Below, piece by piece: positions 41,562 through 50,092 of a DNA stretch of 64,000 bases. The first letter of the stretch is position 1. Every line of letters begins with the position of its first letter. Origin of the DNA: JANQPX01 sp039197065 (GTDB lineage: Bacteria; Pseudomonadota; Alphaproteobacteria; Geminicoccales; Geminicoccaceae). A model generated the notes under the pieces. The model saw nothing but the letters and a program-made list of their open reading frames with translations, had not been told where the DNA came from and did no database searches. The DNA lies in contig JBCCUL010000007.1 in the NCBI GenBank assembly GCA_039197065.1, positions 1 through 64,000 on the forward strand. The letters are read 5' to 3'. Made by a program: the position numbers and the translations under genes.

Positions 41562-42701
41562 CTAGGACCGACGCGCTTCGGTGTAGATGTCGATCAGGGT
41601 GTCGTAAGAGGCGACGACCTCGTAGTCGAGCGAACGGCTCATCTCGTCGGCGAGGCTGTCCATCTGGATGGCGTCCAGCTCCTCCTCGTCAAACAGCGAC
41701 ATCACCTTGGGATCGCCCATCTGGCTGACCGGGTTGTAGGTGCCTTCGGTGAAGGCGACGGCCTTCGAGATCTCCGGCGACTGGACGAACTCCAGGAAGT
41801 CTTCGGCGAGATTGCTCGGGTCCGGATTGTTCACCGCCGAAGTCAGCTCGATCCAGACGACCCCGCCCTTGCCGTCCACAGGCCCCGAGTTCGGGGTGAT
41901 GCCACGGACATTGGTGGCGCCGTCGTAACGCGCCGGCGATGCCGTGTAGGTGCCGCCGGTGAAATAGGCGTCGATCTCGCCATTGATGAGCGCCGTGTTC
42001 ATCGCGACGAGATCGTCGGTCAGAAGCTTCGATCCGCCGAAGATCGCAGCCGCGGTCTCGCGGAACTTCTCGACGTCGTCGCCTTCCACCGGAGCGAACG
42101 GGTTCAGGCCCGCGGTCAGGCACATATGGATGACGTTCCAATTGTCATAGGTCAGGACGCCGAAGCGGCCGCTCATCTCAGGATCGAGGAACAGGTTCCA
42201 GCCCTGGTCTTCGGCCATCTCGCGGCTGATGACATCGGTGTTGACGACGAAGCTGAACGGACCATAGCGCTGCGGCATACCGATCAGATTACCGTCATCC
42301 GCAAACGCCAGCGCATAGGGCGGGTCCGCGAATTCCGGCAGCATCGTCTCGAAATAGGGCATGAAGCGGTCTTTATCGAGCGCCTTGATCAGGCCTTCCG
42401 GGTAGAGCTGGTCGCGCGCCCAGGGCTGGTTGACGTTGATCAGATCCCAGACCGAGGTCTCGCCGGCACGCAGCTTGTTGATCATGTCAGGGTCGGACGT
42501 GCCGCTCTCCGCGCGCACCGTGGCGCCGGGATTGGCGTCCCGAAACGGCCCAAGCACCTCATCCGAGTTGTAGCCTTCCCAGCAGAGGATGTTCATCTGG
42601 TCGTTGCGGTCGGCAAACGCGGTCCTTGCCGGTCCCATCGCAGCCACCCCGCCGAGAACGGCGGTGCTCTGAACGAATCGTCTCCTGTCGATCTTGATCA
42701 T
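41562..42701 (-). CDS. Polyamine-type ABC substrate-binding protein (PotD/PotF-like)
   Basis: A 379-residue periplasmic binding protein. The N-terminus DRRRFVQSTAVLGGVAAMG is a twin-arginine signal, with likely cleavage after AFA. The mature domain starts NILCWEGYNSDEVLGPF, typical of PotD-like proteins (the WEGY region contributes to the amine pocket). GPFSFVVNTDVIS is also family-typical. It sits directly after the shell genes, suggesting the transporter imports the microcompartment's substrate. Confidence 0.92.
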   Translation of the reverse strand: MIKIDRRRFVQSTAVLGGVAAMGPARTAFADRNDQMNILCWEGYNSDEVLGPFRDANPGATVRAESGTSDPDMINKLRAGETSVWDLINVNQPWARDQLYPEGLIKALDKDRFMPYFETMLPEFADPPYALAFADDGNLIGMPQRYGPFSFVVNTDVISREMAEDQGWNLFLDPEMSGRFGVLTYDNWNVIHMCLTAGLNPFAPVEGDDVEKFRETAAAIFGGSKLLTDDLVAMNTALINGEIDAYFTGGTYTASPARYDGATNVRGITPNSGPVDGKGGVVWIELTSAVNNPDPSNLAEDFLEFVQSPEISKAVAFTEGTYNPVSQMGDPKVMSLFDEEELDAIQMDSLADEMSRSLDYEVVASYDTLIDIYTEARRS

Positions 42702-42761
42702 GGCGGTTACCTCCTTTTTTCGTTGTTGCGTTCGGGAGTCTTTCTTTTTGTCGCCGCCCGC

Positions 42762-43391
42762 TCAGGCGGGGCGGCCCTTGATGTTGGCGAGAACCTCCGT
42801 GATGCGATCTCTAGCAATGACCATGCCATCAAGGCTTCCGGACATGAAGATCCTGCCGGTGGCGCCCATCATTTGAACGTCGTTGACGGTCATGTCAGGC
42901 GCCGCCTTTTCCGCTTCATTGGCAGCGACGCAGGCGAACAGCGCTGGCGTCATCTCATAGATCAAGAGCGCCGTCCCCGGCACGAGGATCGAGCCGTCGC
43001 GCGAACGGTTCAGGATGATCGCATGCTGATCCGAGAGATCCTCGATGATGTCGTGATAGAGCACCTTGGGCGCCAGCTGATCGGCTGGCTTTGCGCCGAT
43101 ACCCTTCAGGACGGCGCGTCCCGCTGCATTCAGTTCCGCCATGCTGTCGGCATGCAGTTCCAAGAGACCGAACTGACGCTCGGTGAAAAGAATGCCAGGC
43201 TCCATGTCGGGCGCTGCCTTGAGCGCAAGGTCGGTGATGCGGTGAATGCTCAAGGCTGGTGCCACTTCGATGATCAGCGAGTGCTGACCCTTGAACGGCG
43301 GATAGGCGCGCGCACGCATCGGTGACGACAGATAGGCCGCGAACTGCGGCTGCAGATCCTCGATCGGCAGATAGACGCGAAGCTCCGTCAT
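42762..43391 (-). CDS. BMC-T shell protein (tandem BMC domains)
   Basis: A 209-residue shell protein with two BMC folds in tandem. The first spans about 37-100 (SLIIEVAPALSIHRITDLALKAA ... LLELHADSMAELNAAG), the second about 135-205 (ALLIYEMTPALFACVAANEAEKAA ... GRIFMSGSLDGMVIARDRI). Trimers of such proteins form pseudohexameric tiles, often with a larger gated pore. It is homologous to the BMC-T at 44386-44997, so the operon has two paralogues. It lies last among the shell genes. Confidence 0.88.
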   Translation of the reverse strand: MTELRVYLPIEDLQPQFAAYLSSPMRARAYPPFKGQHSLIIEVAPALSIHRITDLALKAAPDMEPGILFTERQFGLLELHADSMAELNAAGRAVLKGIGAKPADQLAPKVLYHDIIEDLSDQHAIILNRSRDGSILVPGTALLIYEMTPALFACVAANEAEKAAPDMTVNDVQMMGATGRIFMSGSLDGMVIARDRITEVLANIKGRPA

Positions 43392-43420
43392 GCCCGGACG
43401 TTCCTCATGCGCCCAAAAAC

Positions 43421-43702
43421 CTACTTCTTGGCCGCGGAGAAATATTTGCCTAGATCGGCATGGGGGCGCGGGATGACGTGCACCGCGGTCACCTCCCCCA
43501 CCTGGGAAGCCGCTTCGGCGCCGGCTTCGGCGGCGGCCTTGACCGCGCCGACATCCCCGCGCACCACGACCGAGACCAGCCCGCCGCCGACCTCGTTGCG
43601 CTCGACGATTTCAACATTCGCCGCCTTGACCATCGCATCGGCTGCTGAGAGCGCCGGCACGTAGCCCTTGGTTTCGATCATTCCGATTGCGTGATTGGCC
43701 AT
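43421..43702 (-). CDS. BMC-H hexameric shell protein
   Basis: A 93-residue single BMC-domain protein, the major facet tile: [26 protein letters not shown], the [21 protein letters not shown] strand-helix and the C-terminal [11 protein letters not shown]. Length and start are standard for PduA/CcmK/EutM-type proteins. Only one BMC-H is present in this operon. Confidence 0.96.
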   Translation of the reverse strand: MANHAIGMIETKGYVPALSAADAMVKAANVEIVERNEVGGGLVSVVVRGDVGAVKAAAEAGAEAASQVGEVTAVHVIPRPHADLGKYFSAAKK

Positions 43703-43727
43703 GGAGATGTTCCCTCGTTAGTTTCGA

Positions 43728-43970
43728 TCAGGATTGTTCGTCGATCGAGCCGATAATCAAGGCATCCACCGGCGCCGCTTTGCCGCCGAAATAGGCAGCG
43801 GCGACCGAGCCTTGAGTGATCAGCACGTCCTCGCCGGCATCGCAGCCCAGAGGATCGAAGGCGATCAGCCGGCTCTTGCCTTCGATCTCGACTTCCAAAA
43901 GCGCTCCCTTGGGCAGCGCATCGATGCGCTTGGACGCCCAGACTTTGCCGATGACGCGGCCTCGTATCAC
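43728..43970 (-). CDS. BMC-P pentameric vertex protein (EutN/CcmL)
   Basis: An 80-residue vertex-capping shell protein of the EutN/CcmL/PduN family: IRGRVIGKVWASKRIDALPKG, LIAFDPLGCDAGEDVLITQGSVA and the C-terminal PVDALIIGSIDEQ (family pattern: VDAAIVGIID). Start is GTG 43970, overlapping the stop of the PduM-like gene (GTGA). Confidence 0.94.
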   Translation of the reverse strand: MIRGRVIGKVWASKRIDALPKGALLEVEIEGKSRLIAFDPLGCDAGEDVLITQGSVAAAYFGGKAAPVDALIIGSIDEQS

Positions 43971-44386
43971 GATGCGATCCTTTCGATCCGAATGCCGCGC
44001 CTCTGTGCTTCGTCGCGGGCAAGCGGCGTGAGCCGGCTGTTTTTTCCGAGCCGCAGACTGCGGGTGCTGTCTGGTAAACCTGCGATGTCGCGCTCGGTGA
44101 TCAGCGTCTTGTCGAGCACAGGAGCAGCGGCAGGTGACGGCGCTGGCGATGTCACCAGAGCTGGCGTCGATGCGGACGGCCCGGCCAGCTCGAACGTCAG
44201 CGTCCCCGCCGCCACCGCCTGGCAAAACTCCGACGAACCGGCGCGCCTTATCAGATCCTGCGCGAAGCGATTGAGCTCGGCAGTCGACGTGATCCGCACC
44301 CGTTCGACCGACGCTGTCGCCTCGGTACGCAGCGCGGCGATTTCCTCGCGCAGAATGGCGCGGATCTCGGCGCGTATGTCCGACAT
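43967..44386 (-). CDS. PduM-like microcompartment accessory protein
   Basis: A 139-residue protein. An N-terminal charged helix (MSDIRAEIRAILREEIAALRTEA) could serve as a targeting or assembly helix. A Pro/Ala/Ser linker (about 70-88) leads to a C-terminal segment VTERD-like ITERDIAGLP ... NSRLTPLARDEAQRRGIRIER, which resembles the C-terminal end of PduM (VTALARDAANARNIQL). PduM is a structural protein needed for normal Pdu microcompartments; by analogy this may be an assembly factor. Both ends overlap neighbouring shell genes, so it is co-translated with them. Confidence 0.6.
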   Translation of the reverse strand: MSDIRAEIRAILREEIAALRTEATASVERVRITSTAELNRFAQDLIRRAGSSEFCQAVAAGTLTFELAGPSASTPALVTSPAPSPAAAPVLDKTLITERDIAGLPDSTRSLRLGKNSRLTPLARDEAQRRGIRIERIAS

Positions 44387-44997
44387 CAGACAGCACCCGC
44401 ATCGCGTAAAGCACCTTCCGCGGCCGAACGCGCGTTCCGCACATCCGCCTCCGTGCCCGCCAGATAGAGACGGCCATTGGCGCCGATCAGGCGCATGTCG
44501 ATCAGCTTGACGTCCGCTTCCTTCTCGGCCTCGTTACAGGCGAGAATCGCATAAGCCGCCGACTGGCATTCCAGGAGATAAAGGCTGTCGCCGCCGATCA
44601 CCATCGAGCCCAGCTTGTTGCGGTTCATCAAGAACGCATGCTGATCGTCGACATTGGTGACCAGCTTGGAGGCGAGGATCGTCGGCTTGGCGACATCGTC
44701 CATGGTCTGGCCAAGCGCCTCCAGCAACGCAGCCGCACCCGATTTCACTTCGGCCGTGGAATGCGCATGAAACTGCAGCGTGCCGAATTGCCGCTCGACC
44801 ACCAGAAGACCCGCGCGCACATCGGCGCTTTTCAGCACGATGTCGGTCAGCACCTCGATATCGAGGCCCGGCGCGATTTCGACGATCTGCGCCGCCATCC
44901 GTAGCCTCGGCAGCGTGCCGCGCATCCAAGTGGCGATATAGGCGAGCGTCTGCGGCTGCAACTGATCAATGAAGATGGAGGCACGAAGCGTCGTCAC
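44386..44997 (-). CDS. BMC-T shell protein (tandem BMC domains)
   Basis: A 203-residue tandem-BMC protein: first domain about 33-98 (AAQIVEIAPGLDIEVLTDIVLKSADV ... LQFHAHSTAEVKSGAAALLEALG), second about 133-200 (DSLYLLECQSAAYAILACNEAEKEA ... GRLYLAGTEADV). It is a paralogue of the BMC-T at 42762-43391 with similar domain spacing. Its stop and start overlap both neighbours (aldehyde dehydrogenase upstream, PduM-like downstream). Confidence 0.88.
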   Translation of the reverse strand: MTTLRASIFIDQLQPQTLAYIATWMRGTLPRLRMAAQIVEIAPGLDIEVLTDIVLKSADVRAGLLVVERQFGTLQFHAHSTAEVKSGAAALLEALGQTMDDVAKPTILASKLVTNVDDQHAFLMNRNKLGSMVIGGDSLYLLECQSAAYAILACNEAEKEADVKLIDMRLIGANGRLYLAGTEADVRNARSAAEGALRDAGAV

Positions 44998-46562
44998 GTC
45001 CCACCCCCAGTCAGGTTCTTCAGCTCCTCGAGAATAAGCCGCCGTAACACTTCCCTGTCCGGGTCCGACGCGGATCTCGTTGACTTGTCTGGTTCTCCGG
45101 CCACAGCGTGTGGTGCTACCACTTCGTTTGACGCAGCTACCGGAGACGGCGTGATGGTGACGTTCGAAAAATCCAGCCCGTTCAGATCGGCCGGCACGTC
45201 GCGGCTGAAGGCGACCTTGGTCCAGTGAACCAGATGCTCCGGGCCGACATTCTCACCCACCGAAGAACGTCCGGCATAGCCGGTGCCGATCATGAAGGAC
45301 GGCGGAAGATGGGTGGCGAAGCCGGCGGCACCCTGAGAGCAGGGCGCGTTGACCACGATGCGGTAGACCGGAAGCGCCTGCGAGAACGCTACCAAGCGCG
45401 CCTTGTCCTCGCCGTGGAATGCCGCGGAGTGGCCAGCGCCGCGCCTGGCCGTATGCTTGGCGAAAGTCACAGCCTGCTGAAAGTCCACCGCCGCCGTCAG
45501 CGTCAGCACCGGGCAGAGTTTTTCCTCGAAAAGCCGATCATCCTGCCCCGGCGACGGCACCACCGGCACCAGCACTTTCGCCGACGGATTGACCCGGATA
45601 CCCGCCTTGTCCGCGATCCAGGTAGCGGACTTACCGATGGCCTGAGTGTTGAAACCGTCATCCGTGAACAGATAATCGCGAAGGCGCGCGGTATCCGCCT
45701 CATTGCAGATACGAGCGCCTGCGGTGCGCAGCGCACGCTCCATATTGCCGCGGTTTTGTTCGAGCGTCAGGACGACGCTTTCATTGGTGCAGAGGATAGC
45801 GTTGTCGAAACTCTTGCTCTCGACCAGGCATCTCGCCGCGGCATCGACCTTGGCGCTCAGATCCACATAAGCGACAGCATTGCCAGGCCCGACGCCGATC
45901 GCCGGATTGCCCGACGAATAGGCGGCGCGCACCATCGCATTGCCGCCGGTTGCCATGATCACGTCGATCTTGTCGGAGGCCATGATGTCCTGCACCAGCG
46001 GTACGGACGGCTCCTCGACACATTGGATGATGCCGGAGGGCGCTCCTGCCGCTTCTGCAGCTTCGGCGAGATGGTGTGCTGCATCGGCGGAGCAGGCTTT
46101 CGCTGCGGGATGCGGGCTCAGCACGATGGCGTTGCGGCTGAGAACAGCCAGCATTGCCTTGTAATAGACAGTCGCCACCGGATTGGTGGCCGGCGCCAGC
46201 GCGAAGATCACGCCGGCAGGTTTGGGCATCGCGACGATCTTACGCTCGGCATCGATGCGCGGCGTGACCAGATCGAGATCGCGGTAGTAGTCGAGAAGCT
46301 CGTGGGTGCAGAGCTGATTCTTCAAGGTCTTGTGCTCGACCACGCCGTAACCGGTCTCACGCACAGCCCAGTCCGCATAATGGGCGGCGCGTTCATAGCC
46401 GGCTCTGGCGACCGCCTCGGCGATCCTGAAAACCGACTCTCGATCAAAGGTCTGAAAGTAACGCGCAGCCCAGGCGGCCCGGCTTACCTGCATGCACGCA
46501 CGGGAAAGCGCTCGGTCCGGAACCGTGAGACGTGGTGTATGCGCCGGCGATGTTATCATCAT
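44994..46562 (-). CDS. Microcompartment aldehyde dehydrogenase (EutE/PduP-like)
   Basis: A 522-residue acylating-type aldehyde dehydrogenase: MPKPAGVIFALAPATNPVATVYYKAM, nucleotide region MATGGNAMVRAAYSSGNPAIGVGPGN and the catalytic Cys in SFDNAILCTNESVVL (about 260). After the catalytic domain a Pro/Ala/Ser linker leads to a terminal amphipathic helix DREVLRRLILEELKNL, which has the look of an encapsulation peptide, here at the C-terminus rather than the N-terminus as in PduP. Likely role: oxidise the aldehyde from the phospholyase to acyl-CoA inside the shell. Confidence 0.92.
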   Translation of the reverse strand: MMITSPAHTPRLTVPDRALSRACMQVSRAAWAARYFQTFDRESVFRIAEAVARAGYERAAHYADWAVRETGYGVVEHKTLKNQLCTHELLDYYRDLDLVTPRIDAERKIVAMPKPAGVIFALAPATNPVATVYYKAMLAVLSRNAIVLSPHPAAKACSADAAHHLAEAAEAAGAPSGIIQCVEEPSVPLVQDIMASDKIDVIMATGGNAMVRAAYSSGNPAIGVGPGNAVAYVDLSAKVDAAARCLVESKSFDNAILCTNESVVLTLEQNRGNMERALRTAGARICNEADTARLRDYLFTDDGFNTQAIGKSATWIADKAGIRVNPSAKVLVPVVPSPGQDDRLFEEKLCPVLTLTAAVDFQQAVTFAKHTARRGAGHSAAFHGEDKARLVAFSQALPVYRIVVNAPCSQGAAGFATHLPPSFMIGTGYAGRSSVGENVGPEHLVHWTKVAFSRDVPADLNGLDFSNVTITPSPVAASNEVVAPHAVAGEPDKSTRSASDPDREVLRRLILEELKNLTGGGT

Positions 46563-47881
46563 GCCACCTTCCGGCGCGATTTCAGCAATTGCCGCGCACG
46601 CGGCATGGCGGCATCGAAGCGATCAAGCACCTCCTGACAGAGATCGACATCCATCACCACGCCGGGCTTGAACTGCAGTACGCGCTTGTCGAGGGACGAG
46701 AAGATCGCCCACACACCATTCTCATAGAGTGCCCGAGAAACGGCGACCGCTCCTTCGGGATGATCGAACTCCAGGCCGAGCACCACGCCGCGCTGGCGCA
46801 CGCCCACGAAGAGATCGCTATGCCGCTGCATCATCTCGGCCATGGACCGGGCGAAGAAATCGGCGACGAAGTGGACGTTCGAGATCACCTCGGGCCGCTC
46901 AAGCATCTCCATCACGTGATGGCCGACGAGACAGCCAAGCTCAGATCCGCCCGCCGTGCTGATATGGGCGGCGCCATCCTCGATCTGCCAGCGCCCGCAC
47001 TCTTCGTTCACGAGGCAGGCGCTGATCGGATAGATGCCGCCGCCGAGCCCCTTGCCGCAGACGAAGATATCCGGCTCAAGGCCATAGCCCTGCCAGCCCC
47101 ACATGACGCCGGTGCGCATCAGCCCGGTCTGCACCTCGTCCGAGATGAACTTCGCGCCGTAGTGATGGCAGAGATCCTGGCAGGCCTTGAGATAGCCGTC
47201 CGCCGGCATCGGAAAGCCATAGGTCGCGGGGATCGTCTCGATGATGAAGGCAGCAACGTCGCCCTTCTTCAGCAAGGCTTCGAGTGCCTCGACATCGTTG
47301 AATGGCACCTGCAGAAATTCATCTGGCCGATCGGCGAGAAAGATCTTCGAAAAGCGATCGTCGCCGGTCGCCACAGAGAGGCCCGAATGGCCGTGATAGC
47401 CTTTAATGATCGAGATGATTTTTTTGCGCTGGGTGGCGTAACGTGCGGTCTTGAGCGCGATCTCGACGGCCTCCGCGCCGCCTGCCCCGAAGATCGCATA
47501 TTTCATATGCGGCGCGGTCTTCACCAGCTTCTCCGCAAAGGCGGCGCGCGCCACGGACGGGAACCAGTGATTGCCCATGTCGAAGAAGTCGAGACCGGAC
47601 TTTAGAACCTCGACCAGCTCGGGATGACGATGACCGAAATTATAGGTACCGCCGTTCAGATGCAGATCGATCAACCGTCGGCCGGACATGTCGTAAAGCA
47701 GGTAACCCTCCCGACGATCGATGACCATCGGCGTGCCGGCCTCGGTCCAGAAACTGACCTTACCCGGGTTCCAATACTCCGCAGCCTTCTCCAATAAGGC
47801 CTCTTTGGAGTCGAAGGAGAAATACCCATAGTCGAACACGCGTTTCCCCTGCTTAGTTGGCCATAGGTTATCAGGAAACAC
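46559..47881 (-). CDS. Class III aminotransferase-family phospholyase
   Basis: A 440-residue fold-type I PLP enzyme. LHLNGGTYNFGHRHPELVE, GAGGAEAVEIALKTARYATQRKKIISIIKGYHGHSG, the PLP-aspartate in FISDEVQTG and the Schiff-base Lys in FVCGKGLGGGIYP (about 279) are present. In RMM microcompartments a class III enzyme acts as a phospholyase on phosphorylated aminopropanol, giving aldehyde, ammonia and phosphate; presence of the APH kinase in the same operon supports that over plain transamination. GTG start at 47881. First gene of the operon, divergent from the DeoR regulator. Confidence 0.88.
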   Translation of the reverse strand: MFPDNLWPTKQGKRVFDYGYFSFDSKEALLEKAAEYWNPGKVSFWTEAGTPMVIDRREGYLLYDMSGRRLIDLHLNGGTYNFGHRHPELVEVLKSGLDFFDMGNHWFPSVARAAFAEKLVKTAPHMKYAIFGAGGAEAVEIALKTARYATQRKKIISIIKGYHGHSGLSVATGDDRFSKIFLADRPDEFLQVPFNDVEALEALLKKGDVAAFIIETIPATYGFPMPADGYLKACQDLCHHYGAKFISDEVQTGLMRTGVMWGWQGYGLEPDIFVCGKGLGGGIYPISACLVNEECGRWQIEDGAAHISTAGGSELGCLVGHHVMEMLERPEVISNVHFVADFFARSMAEMMQRHSDLFVGVRQRGVVLGLEFDHPEGAVAVSRALYENGVWAIFSSLDKRVLQFKPGVVMDVDLCQEVLDRFDAAMPRARQLLKSRRKVA

Positions 47882-47971
47882 CCATCAAACAATGATAAAT
47901 GTGGCATGTCGGTCAAAACTATGATCAACATCGAAGATTATTGCTCATAGGTTGGGCTGCAGGAGACGGTC
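47882..47971. promoter_or_regulatory. Divergent promoter/operator region of the BMC locus
   Basis: Only 90 bases separate the divergent starts. CTATGA (47919-47924) and TCATAG (47945-47950) form an inverted repeat with 20 bases between, and the region is AT-rich (TGATAAATGTG). It is the most likely DeoR-family operator controlling both directions. Confidence 0.5.
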
Positions 47972-48751
47972 TTGGTCAAGAAGCTATCGAAAAAATCGAC
48001 GCGTCAGAGCCGCATTCTTGATGTGCTCGAGGTCAATCCGACCATTCGCGTGAACGCGCTTGCCGCCGAGCTCGATGTGTCGACCGAAACGGTGCGCCGC
48101 GATCTTGCCGAATTGGATGAGACCGGCCGGCTCAAGCGCACCTATGGCGGCGCCGTCCGGACAACCGCCTTCGAGCCTGCGCTGGCGGAGAGGTTGAAAC
48201 TGCATGTGCAGGAGCGCGAACGCATCGCGCGCCATGCGGTGACCTTGCTGGATGACATACAGAGCCTTTTCATCGGCGGCGGCGCCACGACTTTGCATTT
48301 CGCGCGCGCACTCCGGTCCATCGATCACCCGCTGACCGTGCTCACCCCCGCGCTCAACATCGCAATCGAGCTCGCGAGCAATCCGCTGATTGAGGTCATG
48401 TCACTGCCCGGCATGGTCGAGCCGCAGGAGCGGCTGGTGCATGGTGCGGATACGTTGAAAACCATCTCTCAGTTCCGCACGCAGATCGCGGTGGTCGGCG
48501 CGTCCGCTCTCGACCAGGCAGGCGTCAGCGAAGCGCTTCTCTCCGCAGCCCAGGTCTACGCCGCGATGATCGAGAGCGCCGATCAAACACTTGTCCTTGC
48601 CGATCAGTCGAAGTTCGGCAATCGCTCATTGCAGCTGATTACCGGGTGGCGCTCGACGACCACGCTGCTCACCAATACGCGTCCCGAAACAAGCCTGCTC
48701 GATTACATCGAGAGCCAGGGTGGAAAGGTCGTGATCACAGCGGGTGAGTAG
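47972..48751 (+). CDS. DeoR-family transcriptional regulator
   Basis: A 259-residue DeoR protein with an N-terminal winged helix (RQSRILDVLEVNPTIRVNALAAELDVSTETVRRDLAELDETGRL) and a DeoR sensor domain (FIGGGATTLHFARAL, VVGASALDQAGVSE, VLADQSKFG). TTG start with AGGAGA upstream. Regulators of this family respond to phosphorylated metabolites, which fits a pathway with a kinase-derived phospho-amino-alcohol. It is divergent from the microcompartment operon and probably its repressor. Confidence 0.9.
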   Translation: MVKKLSKKSTRQSRILDVLEVNPTIRVNALAAELDVSTETVRRDLAELDETGRLKRTYGGAVRTTAFEPALAERLKLHVQERERIARHAVTLLDDIQSLFIGGGATTLHFARALRSIDHPLTVLTPALNIAIELASNPLIEVMSLPGMVEPQERLVHGADTLKTISQFRTQIAVVGASALDQAGVSEALLSAAQVYAAMIESADQTLVLADQSKFGNRSLQLITGWRSTTTLLTNTRPETSLLDYIESQGGKVVITAGE

Positions 48752-48760
48752 GATTTTGGA

Positions 48761-49279
48761 TTGAAAGCGGCCTATCAAGAGCCCAAGACCGGCACGCCGA
48801 CGGTGGGCCACAAGGTCTACCCTTACGTGCTGCGCTATCTGGTGATCGAGCGACCGAATCAGGTCTGTTGCAGCGATGTGGGCTGCATCCCAGTGACCCG
48901 AGGCTTTCTCCATCTGGTCGAGATGACGAGCTGGTTCAGTCGCTTGGTGCTGAGTTGGTGTCTTTCGACCAGCCTGCATATCGAGTTCCGGCGGGATGCG
49001 CTCGAAGAGGCATCGGGCTGTTATCGCAAACCCGAGATCTTCAGTACCGACCAAGACGCCCAGTTCACCAGCGTGGCTTTCACGGCGGTGCTTATCGATG
49101 CCGAGATCAAGGTCGGCATGGACGGTAAAGCTCGATGCATGGACAAACTCTTCATTGAGCGTCTGTGCCGATCCTTGAAACATGAGGAGGTCTACTTCTA
49201 CGCGTAAGATATGCTGGCTGATGCCAAGTGTGGTGTCAGGTCCTGGATGAATTTCTACAACGCCCCGCGCTCGCGCTAA
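48761..49279 (+). pseudogene. IS3-family transposase remnant
   Basis: Translates to the C-terminal rve (integrase core) part of an IS3 OrfB: CCSDVGCIPV, STDQDAQFTS and VGMDGKARCMDKLFIERLCRSLKHEEVYFYA, followed by an in-frame TAA (at 49204-49206), then DMLADAKCGVRSWMNFYNAPRSR. The N-terminus and OrfA are missing. First Asp context (SDVG for TDIT) is degraded. No complete terminal repeats were recognised. Confidence 0.8.
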
Positions 49280-49375
49280 GCGTTAGACCATTGTGCGCCG
49301 ATCCAGATTTCCGCCGGCGGCGGCGGGGCAATGGATGTACTTAACAACACTGCATGTTGTTCGCAGCCTCCTCCA

Positions 49376-49957
49376 GCAGAAGGATTTCATCTTCGCATGC
49401 GCATCACGCAGCTCGGTGGCGAAACCTATCGCGAACTCGGCGCAGAACCCGTTTCATTGCCTGCAGACGCGATTCTGGCCTCGTTGAAAGACGGAAGCCT
49501 CGACCCCACCGAATGGAACGGTCCATGGAACGATCTCGCATTGGGGCTGCAGAACGTGGCTCGCTATTATTACTATCCGGGTATTCATGAGCCGGGGACC
49601 GCAAACTCCCTGGGCATCAATCTAGAACTCTAGAATGAGCTTGGCGTAGATGATCGCGCCCTGATCAACAGCGCCGCAACCGCTGAGAACGACATCATTC
49701 ATGCCGAGTTTCAGGCATGCAATGGAGAGGCGCTGAAGACCTTGATCGAAAAGCGTCGAGTCGAAATTCGTCGCTTGGACCCCTCAGTTTTCCGTGGCCT
49801 TGCATTGGTAGCCAGGGACGTTGTGGCTGCGGCGGGACGAAGCGATCAGTTGTCGAGCGCGGTCTATAAGAGCTTTTCCGACTTTAGGAAGACAAACGGT
49901 CTTTGGACGGAGCTCTCCGATCAGGCATATGTGGAAGCCAGGTCTAGATATCTGTGA
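49376..49957 (+). pseudogene. TRAP transporter binding protein (DctP) remnant
   Basis: C-terminal part of a DctP-type binding protein: RITQLGGETYRELGAEPVSLP, the characteristic DPTEWNGPWNDLALGLQNVARYYYYPGIHEPG, then an in-frame TAG (49631-49633, probably from TGG) and continuing NELGVDDRALINSAATAENDIIHAEFQACN to 49957. The N-terminal half is missing, so the gene was cut by the neighbouring IS event and then acquired a stop. Confidence 0.75.
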
Positions 49958-50092
49958 TTGTGAACTGCCCCTTGGCTCAATGTCGGAAGAATCCAGGGTC
50001 GGCGTTCGACGGTTGACCAAGAACGAGTCCTTCGGAGTGGGCTCTTCTTATATTCGTTTTCGCTATGGCGAAGTCTGCAGGGAGTCAAAGAC

